Shown: one piece after another, positions 45,786-53,798 of the stretch
Layout: every line of letters begins with the position of its first letter
How positions within the stretch are numbered: the stretch's first letter is position 1
Source: Dyadobacter sediminis
GTDB lineage: Bacteria > Bacteroidota > Bacteroidia > Cytophagales > Spirosomataceae
NCBI RefSeq assembly: GCF_005860765.1
Contig: NZ_VCEI01000011.1
Coordinates: forward strand, 124,001-188,000
Length of the DNA stretch: 64,000 nt
Direction: 5' to 3'
The notes under the pieces: model-generated
What the model was told of the DNA's origin: nothing
Seen by the model: the letters and a program-made list of their open reading frames with translations, nothing else
Databases searched by the model: none
Made by a program: the position numbers and the translations under genes

Positions 45786-45867
45786 TGTTTTTTACAGCTG
45801 TACGGCAATAAATCTGTGGCCAAATAGATCGTTTCAATCCATTTTAACAATTTAAACAACCAACAAC

Positions 45868-46233
45868 ATGCAAGGTTTGATGATACTGGTAGCCGGGCCA
45901 TACCGCTCCGGCACAAATGATGATCCGGAATTAATGCAAAAAAACCTGTCCCGGCTGGAATCCGTTACGCTGGATCTTTTCCGTGCCGGCCATCTTCCGG
46001 TAATCGGGGAGTGGCTCGCATTGCCGCTGCTGCATCTTGCGGGTTCCAAGCGACCGGGCGATGCGCCTTATAATGAAATTCTGTATCCGGTGGCCGAACG
46101 GCTTCTTCAGAAGTGTGATGCCGTTTTTCGGATGAATGGTGAATCCAAAGGTGCTGACGAGGATGTGCGCATCGCAAAGGAACGGGGGCTGCCTATATTT
46201 TTCAATCTTTCCGAAGTTCCCGGATGTGCCTGA
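45868..46233 (+). CDS. DUF4406 / nucleoside 2-deoxyribosyltransferase-like protein
   Basis: A protein of 121 aa. It opens with a strand and loop MILVAGPYRSGT, has a helix rich in Leu after it, and ends with CDAVFRMNGESKGADEDVRIAKERGLPIFF. This is the fold plan of DUF4406 and of nucleoside 2-deoxyribosyltransferases, with Glu in GADEDV in the place of the catalytic region. It may bind or cleave a nucleotide sugar. The divergent DeoR regulator agrees with a nucleoside or sugar-phosphate theme. Confidence 0.8.
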   Translation: MQGLMILVAGPYRSGTNDDPELMQKNLSRLESVTLDLFRAGHLPVIGEWLALPLLHLAGSKRPGDAPYNEILYPVAERLLQKCDAVFRMNGESKGADEDVRIAKERGLPIFFNLSEVPGCA

Positions 46234-46352
46234 GCTGTTGCTCTTTCGGATAAAATCTTTTCTTTTTGCATTGCCTGGAATTCCGGCCGTACTTTAATAT
46301 CAGGAAGGAACAGGATAATATTGTACGTTAGCAATCTGTAAAATGAAAAGAA

Positions 46353-46943
46353 ATGACACTCAGCGGAGAACAAAAGAATTTGCTTGAATTTGTGAAGGAA
46401 TGTCACGGTGAACAAAAGCGCAAGTATTCGATGGCGCCGTACTGGACGCATGTTTATTCAGTGGCAGACATTGCGTCGTTCTATGTAAAAGATGCCGGCG
46501 TTGTCGAAATTGCGCTTTGCCATGACCTTTTTGAAGATACATTTTGTAACGAGAAGGTGTTAACAGCCCGATTGAGAGAAATAGGGTATGGCCCTTCCAT
46601 GACGGAAACGATTATCCTCGGGGTTACTGAATTAACCGATGTTTACGTCAAGGAAAAGTATCCGGAACTCAACAGAAAAGAAAGAAAGCACAAAGAGGCC
46701 ATACGGCTCGGACAGATCGGTAAACTGGCGCAATCAGTTAAATATGCGGATCTGACGGATAATGCAACGTCCATAGTAGCCGGAGATCCCGGTTTTGCAA
46801 GGATTTACCTACGGGAAAAGATCGACATACTGAATCAGATGCGCCAGGGAAACATCAACCTGCTGATTGATTGCTGCTACACGCTGAAGTCCTGTCTGAA
46901 ACAACTGGATATGGAACTTAAAGGTGTCCGGAAACAGTCGTAA
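46353..46943 (+). CDS. HD-domain phosphohydrolase, small alarmone hydrolase-like
   Basis: A protein of 196 aa, one HD domain. The residues follow the (p)ppGpp hydrolase pattern: His33 (YWTHVYSVADI), His57-Asp58, Glu61-Asp62 (CHDLFEDT), then Asp133 and Asn137 in KYADLTDN. The same set is found in MESH1-type single-domain hydrolases. No synthetase domain is present. It likely removes pyrophosphate from ppGpp or a similar nucleotide in the cytoplasm. Its closeness to the DeoR/DUF4406 pair may be chance. Confidence 0.75.
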   Translation: MTLSGEQKNLLEFVKECHGEQKRKYSMAPYWTHVYSVADIASFYVKDAGVVEIALCHDLFEDTFCNEKVLTARLREIGYGPSMTETIILGVTELTDVYVKEKYPELNRKERKHKEAIRLGQIGKLAQSVKYADLTDNATSIVAGDPGFARIYLREKIDILNQMRQGNINLLIDCCYTLKSCLKQLDMELKGVRKQS

Positions 46944-47174
46944 TATAGGTTTAAATTTGGTTAAGAGATCAATTAGTATTAAACTCGTCCTATTAATTGC
47001 CAGATTACAGCATAATGAGCTGCATTTTTGGGATAATCCAAAATTTTAATATCAACTTTCTACTTAGTTTGAAAATCCTCCGTTTTGGTATTCCGCTGAT
47101 GATTGCCTTGCATGCATGCTTTTCTGATGTACTAATTGAATTCAAGTCCAATTCCTTAAACTCTTAATCCAATA

Positions 47175-48779
47175 ATGAAACGTAGAGATGCCATTAAAGA
47201 TTTATCGCTTTTGCCGCTGGCCGGAAGCGTAATTCTTCCCAAAAAATCTGTCCCGGAAACAAGAAGTGCTGAAATTGCTGCAAGCAAGGAAATTTATCAG
47301 GCCATCGGCGTTGAACCGATTATCAACTGCAGAGGAACTTTTACCATCATCGGCGGCTCTATCGAAAGGCCGGAAGTACGTGCGGCCATGGATGCGGCAG
47401 CTCAGGTTTTTGTACAATATGATGAACTTGCATTGGGTGCCGGAAAACGTCTTGCCGAACTGACAGGAGCGGAGTGGGGGCTTGTTTCTGCCGGTTGTGC
47501 CGCTGGCATGAAGCACGTTACCGTTGCTTGCGTAACAGGCGGAAACCCGGAAAAGCTGATCCGTATACCGGATCTCTCCGGATTTGAAAAAACAGAAGTG
47601 ATCGTTCCGGATTATTCACGCAACGTTTATGATCATGCCCTTCGGAATGTAGGTGTAAAGTTGATTACGGTAAGTTCCATTGAAGAACTCAGTAATGCCA
47701 TCAGTTCACGTACGGCTATGATTTATCTGATGGCCGGCGAACCTTCCATGAGTGGCCCGATGTCCCTGGAAGTAATTTCCAAAATTGCAAAGCAAAAGAA
47801 AATTCCTGTCATGGTGGATGCAGCGGCGGAAGATCTTACGATTCCCAACGTGCATTTGAAAATGGGTGCCGACGTAGTGGTATACAGCGGTGGAAAAGCA
47901 TTATGCGGGCCTCAATGCGCCGGACTTGTGCTCGGAAGAAAGGATTTGCTGATGTCGGCATGGCAGGCAAGCGCCCCGCATCATGGCCCGGGCCGTGACA
48001 ACAAGGTCGGAAGAGAAGAAACGATGGGAATGGTTGCCGCTGTAGAAGCGTGGACAAAAAGGGATCATGCCGGTGAATGGAAAAGATGGCTTTCATGGCT
48101 GGATGTAATTTCCAAAAAGGTATCCGGAATTGAGTCTGTAAAAACAACGGTTGTCGAACCCAAGCAGCTTTCCAATCGTACACCTCAGCTTCGCATCAGC
48201 TGGGATGCATCCAAACTGAATATCACGGGTGAAGAAATTGCGGAACTTTTCGGTCGTACAAAACCCCGCATTGCACTGGGCGGAGGCAGCCGTGAAGGGG
48301 AAACTTTTGTTTCCATTACAACCGGACAAATGCAGCCGGGCGATGAAAAAGTAGTTTCGGACCGTTTATTTGAGGTTCTCTCGCAAAAACGCGCACCGGT
48401 AAAATCGGAAATGGCAGCAGCGGGTGTTTCGCTGAAAGGCCATTGGGATGCCGATATTGAATTTTTTTCAAGTACAAGCAAACACAAACTGATTATTGAA
48501 CAGGACGGCAATTGGCTGGAAGGTTCGCATGAAGGTGAATTCAGCGTTCGGGATCTGCAGGGAACAGTGGAAGGCAATGAATTCAAGATCAAAAGTACGG
48601 ACCGTCAGCTGGGCGATTCCATTACTTTTATGTTTTCCGGAACTGTTAAAGATGACGTCATGACCGGTTCCATTTATATGGGAGAATATATGACAGCCAA
48701 GTTTACAGCCAAGAAATACAAATTCAAGTCGAAAAGGGAAAAGATCATGATCCCTTCCGGACCGCCGCTAGCAACCTAG
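47175..48779 (+). CDS. SelA-like PLP-dependent enzyme with N-terminal twin-Arg-like start and extra C-terminal domain
   Basis: A protein of 534 aa. Residues about 35-410 form a fold-type I PLP enzyme of the SelA/DUF4147-like group: NCRGTFTIIGGS, VDAAAED (Asp215 for the pyridine nitrogen) and SGGKALCGP with the Schiff-base Lys241. The N-terminus MKRRDAIKDLSLLPLAGS resembles a Tat-type leader, though no clear cleavage site follows. The last 110 residues are a separate beta-rich domain (HKLIIEQDGNWLEGSHEGEF). Related proteins act on D-amino acid or amino sugar derivatives, but the substrate here is unknown. A strong hairpin follows the stop. Confidence 0.82.
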   Translation: MKRRDAIKDLSLLPLAGSVILPKKSVPETRSAEIAASKEIYQAIGVEPIINCRGTFTIIGGSIERPEVRAAMDAAAQVFVQYDELALGAGKRLAELTGAEWGLVSAGCAAGMKHVTVACVTGGNPEKLIRIPDLSGFEKTEVIVPDYSRNVYDHALRNVGVKLITVSSIEELSNAISSRTAMIYLMAGEPSMSGPMSLEVISKIAKQKKIPVMVDAAAEDLTIPNVHLKMGADVVVYSGGKALCGPQCAGLVLGRKDLLMSAWQASAPHHGPGRDNKVGREETMGMVAAVEAWTKRDHAGEWKRWLSWLDVISKKVSGIESVKTTVVEPKQLSNRTPQLRISWDASKLNITGEEIAELFGRTKPRIALGGGSREGETFVSITTGQMQPGDEKVVSDRLFEVLSQKRAPVKSEMAAAGVSLKGHWDADIEFFSSTSKHKLIIEQDGNWLEGSHEGEFSVRDLQGTVEGNEFKIKSTDRQLGDSITFMFSGTVKDDVMTGSIYMGEYMTAKFTAKKYKFKSKREKIMIPSGPPLAT

Positions 48780-48786
48780 TTTAATC

Positions 48787-48821
48787 ATGATAAAAGAGCA
48801 GAAATTCTGCTCTTTTATCAT
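48787..48821. terminator. Bidirectional terminator hairpin
   Basis: ATGATAAAAGAGCAGAA (48787-48803) is complementary to the sequence ending at 48821. The arms carry AAAAGAG/CTCTTTT, so it can stop both the PLP gene and the convergent 60-aa gene. Confidence 0.75.
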
Positions 48822-48839
48822 ACAACGGTCATACGCAAT

Positions 48840-49022
48840 TCAAGCAGATACAGCAGTTAACGGAATCTGCTGTATCACATTCTTTTCATGATCACCCAGT
48901 GCTGTTACAAAGTCCCGTGCTTCTTTGGCAAGCAGTTCTTTTAAATGTTTGCTTCCGAGTGAATCATAATACCATATCCAGACCATTTCCTCCGAAACAA
49001 TTGTGAAGTGAAGAATTTCCAT
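48840..49022 (-). CDS. Small hypothetical protein, 60 aa
   Basis: The frame from the ATG at 49022 encodes a compact protein: a beta-like start (EILHFTIVSEEMVWIWYYDS), then a helix (KHLKELLAKEARDFVTAL). A TATATTTG -7 element lies 22 bases upstream of the ATG, next to two 15-bp palindromes, so I treat it as a real regulated gene. No known family. Confidence 0.6.
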   Translation of the reverse strand: MEILHFTIVSEEMVWIWYYDSLGSKHLKELLAKEARDFVTALGDHEKNVIQQIPLTAVSA

Positions 49023-49044
49023 ATTCCAAATAGTTGAGTTTCTT

Positions 49045-49085
49045 CAAATATATGGAACAAATCCATTATTATGGAATATATCCAT
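49045..49085 (-). promoter_or_regulatory. Promoter with twin 15-bp palindromic operators for the 60-aa gene
   Basis: The -7 element TATATTTG (minus strand, 49045-49052) is overlapped at its edge by ATGGA-ACAAA-TCCAT (49052-49066). A second copy ATGGA-ATATA-TCCAT (49071-49085) lies 19 bases upstream. Both have perfect 5-bp arms and a 5-base centre. The pair would cover the -33 region and could hold a repressor or an activator. Confidence 0.6.
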
Positions 49086-49108
49086 GCTAATTTTGCAGTA
49101 TAAATCTT

Positions 49109-49447
49109 TTATACTTCGTGTACATGTTCCAATGTAGCTTTCAATGAAACAGCCTCGTGAGATGCATCGTACAAGCATTTTCCGTTTTTCACAACCAGAA
49201 TCTGCGGGGATTCATGCTCAACATTGAAGTTACTGGCTATGGCCATGGATTCTTTTCTATTTTTAATCACATCAACAATATACAGCGGTATTTCCACATC
49301 GGGTACGGTACTCACATCTGTTTTCAGTTGCCGGTATGCCATCAGGCTGGTCATGCAACGCGGGCTATGTTTATATATAATTGCATAATTATCTGATTTA
49401 TAGATATTCTGCACTTCTTCTTCATTATTGATTGTAATCCAGTTCAT
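49109..49447 (-). CDS. ytxJ: Bacillithiol system redox-active protein YtxJ
   Basis: A protein of 112 aa with a thioredoxin-like fold. The family block is YKHSPRCMTSLMAYRQL (single Cys31), followed later by VEHESPQILVVKNGKCLYDASH. YtxJ proteins act as bacilliredoxin-like monothiol reductases in organisms that make bacillithiol. It suggests the host uses this thiol. It is upstream of the 60-aa gene but separated by that gene's own promoter. Confidence 0.88.
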   Translation of the reverse strand: MNWITINNEEEVQNIYKSDNYAIIYKHSPRCMTSLMAYRQLKTDVSTVPDVEIPLYIVDVIKNRKESMAIASNFNVEHESPQILVVKNGKCLYDASHEAVSLKATLEHVHEV

Positions 49448-49622
49448 AATAATTTCAATAAAAGCTTAACAAAAATTTTGGCAATAATCATGATAACAAT
49501 CCTTTTACCGGTTTTCATTCCATTGCGGTGACTAAAACAATTTCAAACCTGCATTAGCCGGAAATTTAAACGGTTAAAAATAAATTATGCCAAAGCATCC
49601 CAAGCTTCTTTCAGGCCGGCAA

Positions 49623-50546
49623 TCATTTCTTTTCAGCGGGGACAATAATAAAATTCAGCAGTTCCGCATGTCTGATGACGGAAATGTTGGTAACTGAAAG
49701 AATGTGACGGTCAGTAAGTGCTTTAAATAGTTCATTGGAATTGCTGACAGGTTTGTTGTTGAACGAAATAATGATATCGCCTTCCAGCAACTGCGACCGG
49801 GAAGCGGGAGAATCCGGTTCTATGCGGGTAACGAAAATTCCATTGCGGTTCGGTAATTTGTAATGCTGCCGGACTTTCTCGTTCATAAGTACATCCTGCA
49901 ACTGAAGACCAAGATATGCTTTGAAAACCTTTCCGTCCTGAATCAGCTGGCGGGCAATTTCTTTGGCTGTGTTGATACTGACCGAAAAGCTGAGTCCCTG
50001 AGCGCCCTGAATGACAGCTGTATTTACACCAATGACTTCCCCATCCGTATTAATCATGGGACCGCCGGAATTTCCCGGGTTCAACGCTGTATCCGACTGA
50101 ATGACGTTATCGACCATTCTTCCCGACTGCGTCTGAAGGGTTCTGCCCAGGGCGCTTACAACGCCGGTCGTTACGGTGTGCTGATAGCCATACGGATTTC
50201 CGATTGCAATCACAAACTGTCCGATCTGCAGCTGACTGGCATCTCCCAATCTGGCCACAGAGTAGCCTCCGGCGTAAATTTTAAGTATGGCAAGGTCAGT
50301 ATCCGGGTCTTTTCCGATTAGTGTTGCCTCGATTTCATTTTCGTTCAACAGACTCACCATGATTTTATCAGCTCCTTCCACAACGTGACTGTTTGTGAAA
50401 ATCAGCCCGTCTGAGGAAAATATAAAGCCCGAACCTGAACCGGCAGGACGAAATTTTCCATTTGCCGATTTGTATATATCTATTTTTACAACGGCATTTT
50501 TGATCTGATCAACTGCGCCGATAATCATGCTTGAAAATGTATCCAT
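49623..50546 (-). CDS. Trypsin-like serine protease with PDZ domain, HtrA family, apparently cytoplasmic
   Basis: A protein of 307 aa from the ATG at 50546 (a longer frame starts 11 codons upstream). The catalytic triad is His54 (TNSHVVEG), Asp84 (DPDTDLAIL) and Ser160 (LNPGNSGGPM). One PDZ domain follows (about residues 205-295, PASRSQLLEGDIIISFNNKPV). Unlike DegP/DegQ it has no signal peptide or membrane anchor, so it may act in the cytoplasm or leave by another route. It is a single-PDZ, DegS-sized member. Confidence 0.88.
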   Translation of the reverse strand: MDTFSSMIIGAVDQIKNAVVKIDIYKSANGKFRPAGSGSGFIFSSDGLIFTNSHVVEGADKIMVSLLNENEIEATLIGKDPDTDLAILKIYAGGYSVARLGDASQLQIGQFVIAIGNPYGYQHTVTTGVVSALGRTLQTQSGRMVDNVIQSDTALNPGNSGGPMINTDGEVIGVNTAVIQGAQGLSFSVSINTAKEIARQLIQDGKVFKAYLGLQLQDVLMNEKVRQHYKLPNRNGIFVTRIEPDSPASRSQLLEGDIIISFNNKPVSNSNELFKALTDRHILSVTNISVIRHAELLNFIIVPAEKK

Positions 50547-50704
50547 AACTGTGATATTGATTACAATTTTCGTGATCAAAAATACATCCAGTCCGGATTT
50601 TCACGTCAATCTGGCGTGTTACAGATGCTATTGCGCCAAAAGGGCACATTTAAATTTACCAATGCTTTACATTACTCTCATTTGCAGCTGCTTTCAATAC
50701 CCGA

Positions 50705-51247
50705 TTAGTCAAGCAATATGTTTTCTGCAAACTGGTGCCACTTTTTGGTAAGGTACAAATCAGCGCATTTCAGATCTTCAGGCTCAACTTTTTCAACAAA
50801 CTCTGAATTTCCTGAACTAAATTTCAGGTAGGCATTAATTTGGTTCGGCTCCCAGAAGTAGGAATAAACAATTATAAAATCAAGCTCATTTCCTTCCCTG
50901 AAACCAGCAATCCCACGGATTGTACTTAACATAGGAATCATTTCAAGATAATTTTTAGTAAACCATATAATACCAAAATGCCAGGTTTCATTTTCCCGGT
51001 CATATTCCGAAAAGCTGTAAGACTGCCCGGCTTTCAGCCAGTGATCAATAATTTCCCGGTTACTTGAATGTTTATACGTGTTAAGATGATTTTCAGTTAG
51101 TTCAGGTTTACCATACATTGTTTTGGAATGGAACCATTCATTCCAGCCTGATTGTGACTTGGCAACAGCCGGTTCAGCACGTAAGAATTGCTCGTAACTT
51201 TCCGGCTTGATGGTAATTTTTGCATAGAATGAACTCGGCTCTGACAT
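50705..51247 (-). CDS. Hypothetical protein, 180 aa
   Basis: Soluble, rich in aromatic residues and acidic at the C-terminal side (GKPELTENHLNTYKHSSNREIIDHWLKAG, then ETWHFGIIWFTKNYLEMIPMLSTIRGIAGF). The ATG is at 51247. I do not recognise a family. It is divergent from a DUF2958-like gene 113 bases away. No signal peptide. Confidence 0.75.
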   Translation of the reverse strand: MSEPSSFYAKITIKPESYEQFLRAEPAVAKSQSGWNEWFHSKTMYGKPELTENHLNTYKHSSNREIIDHWLKAGQSYSFSEYDRENETWHFGIIWFTKNYLEMIPMLSTIRGIAGFREGNELDFIIVYSYFWEPNQINAYLKFSSGNSEFVEKVEPEDLKCADLYLTKKWHQFAENILLD

Positions 51248-51348
51248 ATCGTGAATATTTGTTTACAAAACCGCCCGCTATCGTTGTAAGCTGACGTTGA
51301 TAAGTATATTAAACCGCAAGCAGGTATTTTATTCAAACCTGTAATCTT

Positions 51349-51356
51349 TATCTTTG
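51349..51356 (+). promoter_or_regulatory. Putative -7 element abutting the DUF2958-like start
   Basis: TATCTTTG matches TAnnTTTG and ends only four bases before the ATG at 51361. The transcript would begin at or just after this ATG, so it is leaderless or translation starts at the next ATG (51397). Confidence 0.5.
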
Positions 51357-51360
51357 GACC

Positions 51361-51759
51361 ATGTTGAAAATAGTACCGCAAAATCTGGCAGAAATCATGA
51401 TCCACAATGCCCTCGAAGTTCAGAATGACCTTGGGAAAGATCATGCTCCCGTTGTTAAACTTCACTCCAAATACGGAAAGGCAATCTGGCTTTTATCAGA
51501 ACTGGATCCCGCCAACAACATTGCATTTGGTCTTTGTGATCTGGGTCAGGGCAAACCTGAGCTGAGTTATGTTTCATTGTCTGATCTGGAAAGTATTAAA
51601 CATGCAAAACTGAAAGTCCCTATGGTCGAGGCAGATCTTTCCTTTGAGGGCAAATATCAGATGAGTGTTTATCTCGAAGCTGCCAAGTTCCATAAAAGGA
51701 TCACCGAAGATGAAGCATTGCTAAAAAATGCCGAATCCAGACTAAAGTCCAGTCAATAA
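51361..51759 (+). CDS. DUF2958-like protein
   Basis: A protein of 132 aa. VVKLHSKYGKAIWLLSELDPANNIAFGLCDLGQGKPELSYVSLSDLESI follows the DUF2958 pattern (a Leu-Phe start, a Trp strand, then GYFSLSELESV). The C-terminus adds a helical tail. DUF2958 genes are often found on mobile elements, but no other mobile gene lies here. The start may be the ATG at 51397, because the promoter lies right against 51361. Function unknown. Confidence 0.72.
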   Translation: MLKIVPQNLAEIMIHNALEVQNDLGKDHAPVVKLHSKYGKAIWLLSELDPANNIAFGLCDLGQGKPELSYVSLSDLESIKHAKLKVPMVEADLSFEGKYQMSVYLEAAKFHKRITEDEALLKNAESRLKSSQ

Positions 51760-51794
51760 GTTGTCTTTCATGTAGTTGAATTTCATCCGTCGCT

Positions 51795-52802
51795 TCATTT
51801 CAGGTTGAACTTTTTTAATTCTCCGGCAGGAGTCAGCAAATAGTAATGATTAGCCGGCTTTGTTTCCGCATGCAGGAAATATTTGACGGCCATGCTGCAC
51901 GAAAACTGAATAACAGGTTCCAGTACCAGCGGGTTTATGATCAGATCATAACGGTCATAATCAAGCTGGCTGTAATAGCTGGAAGTTGTTTTGACAATTT
52001 CGTTATAAGCGGGTGCAGAAGCTTTTTTTCTCTCAAAACTCCGGGAAGGCCGGGAAAAAGCCTGATATGTAAAATACCGGGTTTGCGGGTAAATGGTGTT
52101 CAGGTTTTCCGATACGGTTTTCTTGAGTGTGTCCATCTTTAAGCCGGTTATTTCAAAAGATCGTGATCGGATCGTAATTTCGCGCAGGCATTGTCGCCGC
52201 AGACTGTCGATCAGATTTCGTGTTTGTTGAACGGAGCAATCTACTTTGACTAGATCGTAAATTTCTGCACTTGCCGCAGCCGTTATCAGTTCGTCCAAAG
52301 CAGCGGAATGCCTGTAATGAATACTGATATTTTTCTGCAGTTCAAATCCTGCCGGAATTTCATTGTACGTTTTGCTGAAAAGCTTGTTTTCAGCTTCCAC
52401 TTCATATTTCGGAACGAACGAAATCATGTCTACATGAAAATCCCTTGCGTCGCCTCCGGCTTCCAGAAATTTCTGCCTGAACTTTTTAATTCGCTCATGA
52501 AGCAGCTGATCTGCAGTTTCGGCTGTCTCCGAAGTTTGTACAATATGGAAGGTCGCCACAAAATTTTCCGGTACTACATTGAAAAGTCCGTTAACTGTTA
52601 TGACAATTTCCTCCTCATTCAGCACCAATGGCCTGTCAAGCGGGTTAGTCGCAGCATACGTCAGTATCTGCTGGCTATTGTACTGATTATTGGCCCGTGA
52701 ACGCGATCCGGCATTGTAATCGTTGTTGCCCGAAACCTGTGCGTGTGATTTGATCATGCAAAAGTATAGCGCCAGCGTAATGGCCGAAAGCAGTTTCTTC
52801 AT
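51795..52802 (-). CDS. SIMPL (DUF541)-domain-like exported protein
   Basis: A protein of 335 aa from the ATG at 52802, where a signal peptide begins (KKLLSAITLALYFCMIKSHAQ). The longer frame upstream would hide it. Residues about 65-230 resemble a SIMPL domain: ITVNGLFNVVPENFVATFHIVQTSETAETADQLLHERIKKFRQKF, then a DLVKVD strand. It likely lies in the periplasm or outer membrane. It is in the same direction as the SUKH gene, 61 bases apart. Function unknown. Confidence 0.7.
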   Translation of the reverse strand: MKKLLSAITLALYFCMIKSHAQVSGNNDYNAGSRSRANNQYNSQQILTYAATNPLDRPLVLNEEEIVITVNGLFNVVPENFVATFHIVQTSETAETADQLLHERIKKFRQKFLEAGGDARDFHVDMISFVPKYEVEAENKLFSKTYNEIPAGFELQKNISIHYRHSAALDELITAAASAEIYDLVKVDCSVQQTRNLIDSLRRQCLREITIRSRSFEITGLKMDTLKKTVSENLNTIYPQTRYFTYQAFSRPSRSFERKKASAPAYNEIVKTTSSYYSQLDYDRYDLIINPLVLEPVIQFSCSMAVKYFLHAETKPANHYYLLTPAGELKKFNLK

Positions 52803-52863
52803 TCCGTGTTCATTGTCATAAAGGCTGAATCCTAACATTTGTTTTTGTCACGTGACAATCGGA

Positions 52864-53760
52864 TTATCCGTTGCCGGAGTAATTATCCAGCGGTTCATCA
52901 CTTACTTCTTCCAATTTCAGCTCCGTAATGATTTCAAATGCTTCCAGTAACAGTTCTTCCAGCACGTGTGTGGCAGGACTTTCTTTGAACATAGGATGTA
53001 GATGGTTCTGCAGCAGATCTTCAAAGTCATCCTGATGATAAAACACAGAACCAAACCGACCTTCCGTATCAAAATACAGGTAATTGGCGGATTCCAGATT
53101 ATCATTAGTACGGTACAAACCGAAGCAGATGTAGTGCTTGTTCAAATATGATTTCATCGCCGGACTTAATTCTTCATCCAGTTCGTATCGGTCATTTCCC
53201 CAGCTTAGCCTGATCATATCTATAATACCCAGACTTTCCGTTCGGGTCCACTTGTCGGGATCATCAAGCCTTTCCATTAAATAACTGACAGAATAGATAT
53301 CCATGCAGTTGTTCTCGTTCAAGTCACGGTTTTTAATGGTTCCGAATCCGGTATAAAGCTTTTTAAGCGCCTCTGGCAACTTTATACCGATCCTGTCTTC
53401 AAGCAAAAGAATTTCTTTTTCAGTGCTTTTTTCCTCAATATCTAGCACACAAATACTGGAATAAGGTTCGCCTGCATCGATAGAAACCTGATTATAGGCA
53501 TGGACGGCTTTTGCAATTTTTTCGAACATATACTCAACCGAGTGATTGTAAATGATACAAGCAGAACTGAAATCAGCTATTTTCTCCTTATTTGAAAATG
53601 TCGATAACCGTTCTGCAAGCATACGGTTCTTTCTGCATTCGTTCAACATCCAACTATTCTCCGGCTTCTGTCCGTGAGCAAAAGGTAAATTTGGAATATT
53701 TTCTTCCTGCTTTCTTTCTTGTCCTAGTTCAATGCTTCGGGCATGGCAGCGGCTGTACAT
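52864..53760 (-). CDS. SMI1/KNR4 (SUKH) family protein
   Basis: A protein of about 298 aa if the first ATG (53760) is used. ATGs at 53649 and 53532 are alternatives, and they avoid overlap with the promoter of the divergent VOC gene. The SUKH core is in the middle: TEKEILLLEDRIGIKLPEALKKLYTGFGTIK, then ESANYLYFDTEGRFGSVFYHQDDFEDLLQNHL. SUKH proteins often act as immunity proteins against polymorphic toxins. No toxin gene is next to it, so this role is uncertain. Confidence 0.78.
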   Translation of the reverse strand: MYSRCHARSIELGQERKQEENIPNLPFAHGQKPENSWMLNECRKNRMLAERLSTFSNKEKIADFSSACIIYNHSVEYMFEKIAKAVHAYNQVSIDAGEPYSSICVLDIEEKSTEKEILLLEDRIGIKLPEALKKLYTGFGTIKNRDLNENNCMDIYSVSYLMERLDDPDKWTRTESLGIIDMIRLSWGNDRYELDEELSPAMKSYLNKHYICFGLYRTNDNLESANYLYFDTEGRFGSVFYHQDDFEDLLQNHLHPMFKESPATHVLEELLLEAFEIITELKLEEVSDEPLDNYSGNG

Positions 53761-53763
53761 TTG
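53756..53763 (+). promoter_or_regulatory. Putative -7 element of the VOC-dioxygenase operon
   Basis: TACATTTG, a match to TAnnTTTG, 35 bases before the ATG at 53799. No convincing TTTG is found upstream. It overlaps the 5' end of the divergent SUKH frame. Confidence 0.5.
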
Positions 53764-53798
53764 TATCAGTTCAAGCAAACAACTTAACTTTTAAGATC

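Noticed and set aside
51361..51759. DUF2958-like gene as proof of a mobile element
   Set aside because: No integrase, transposase, relaxase or direct repeats are visible around it.
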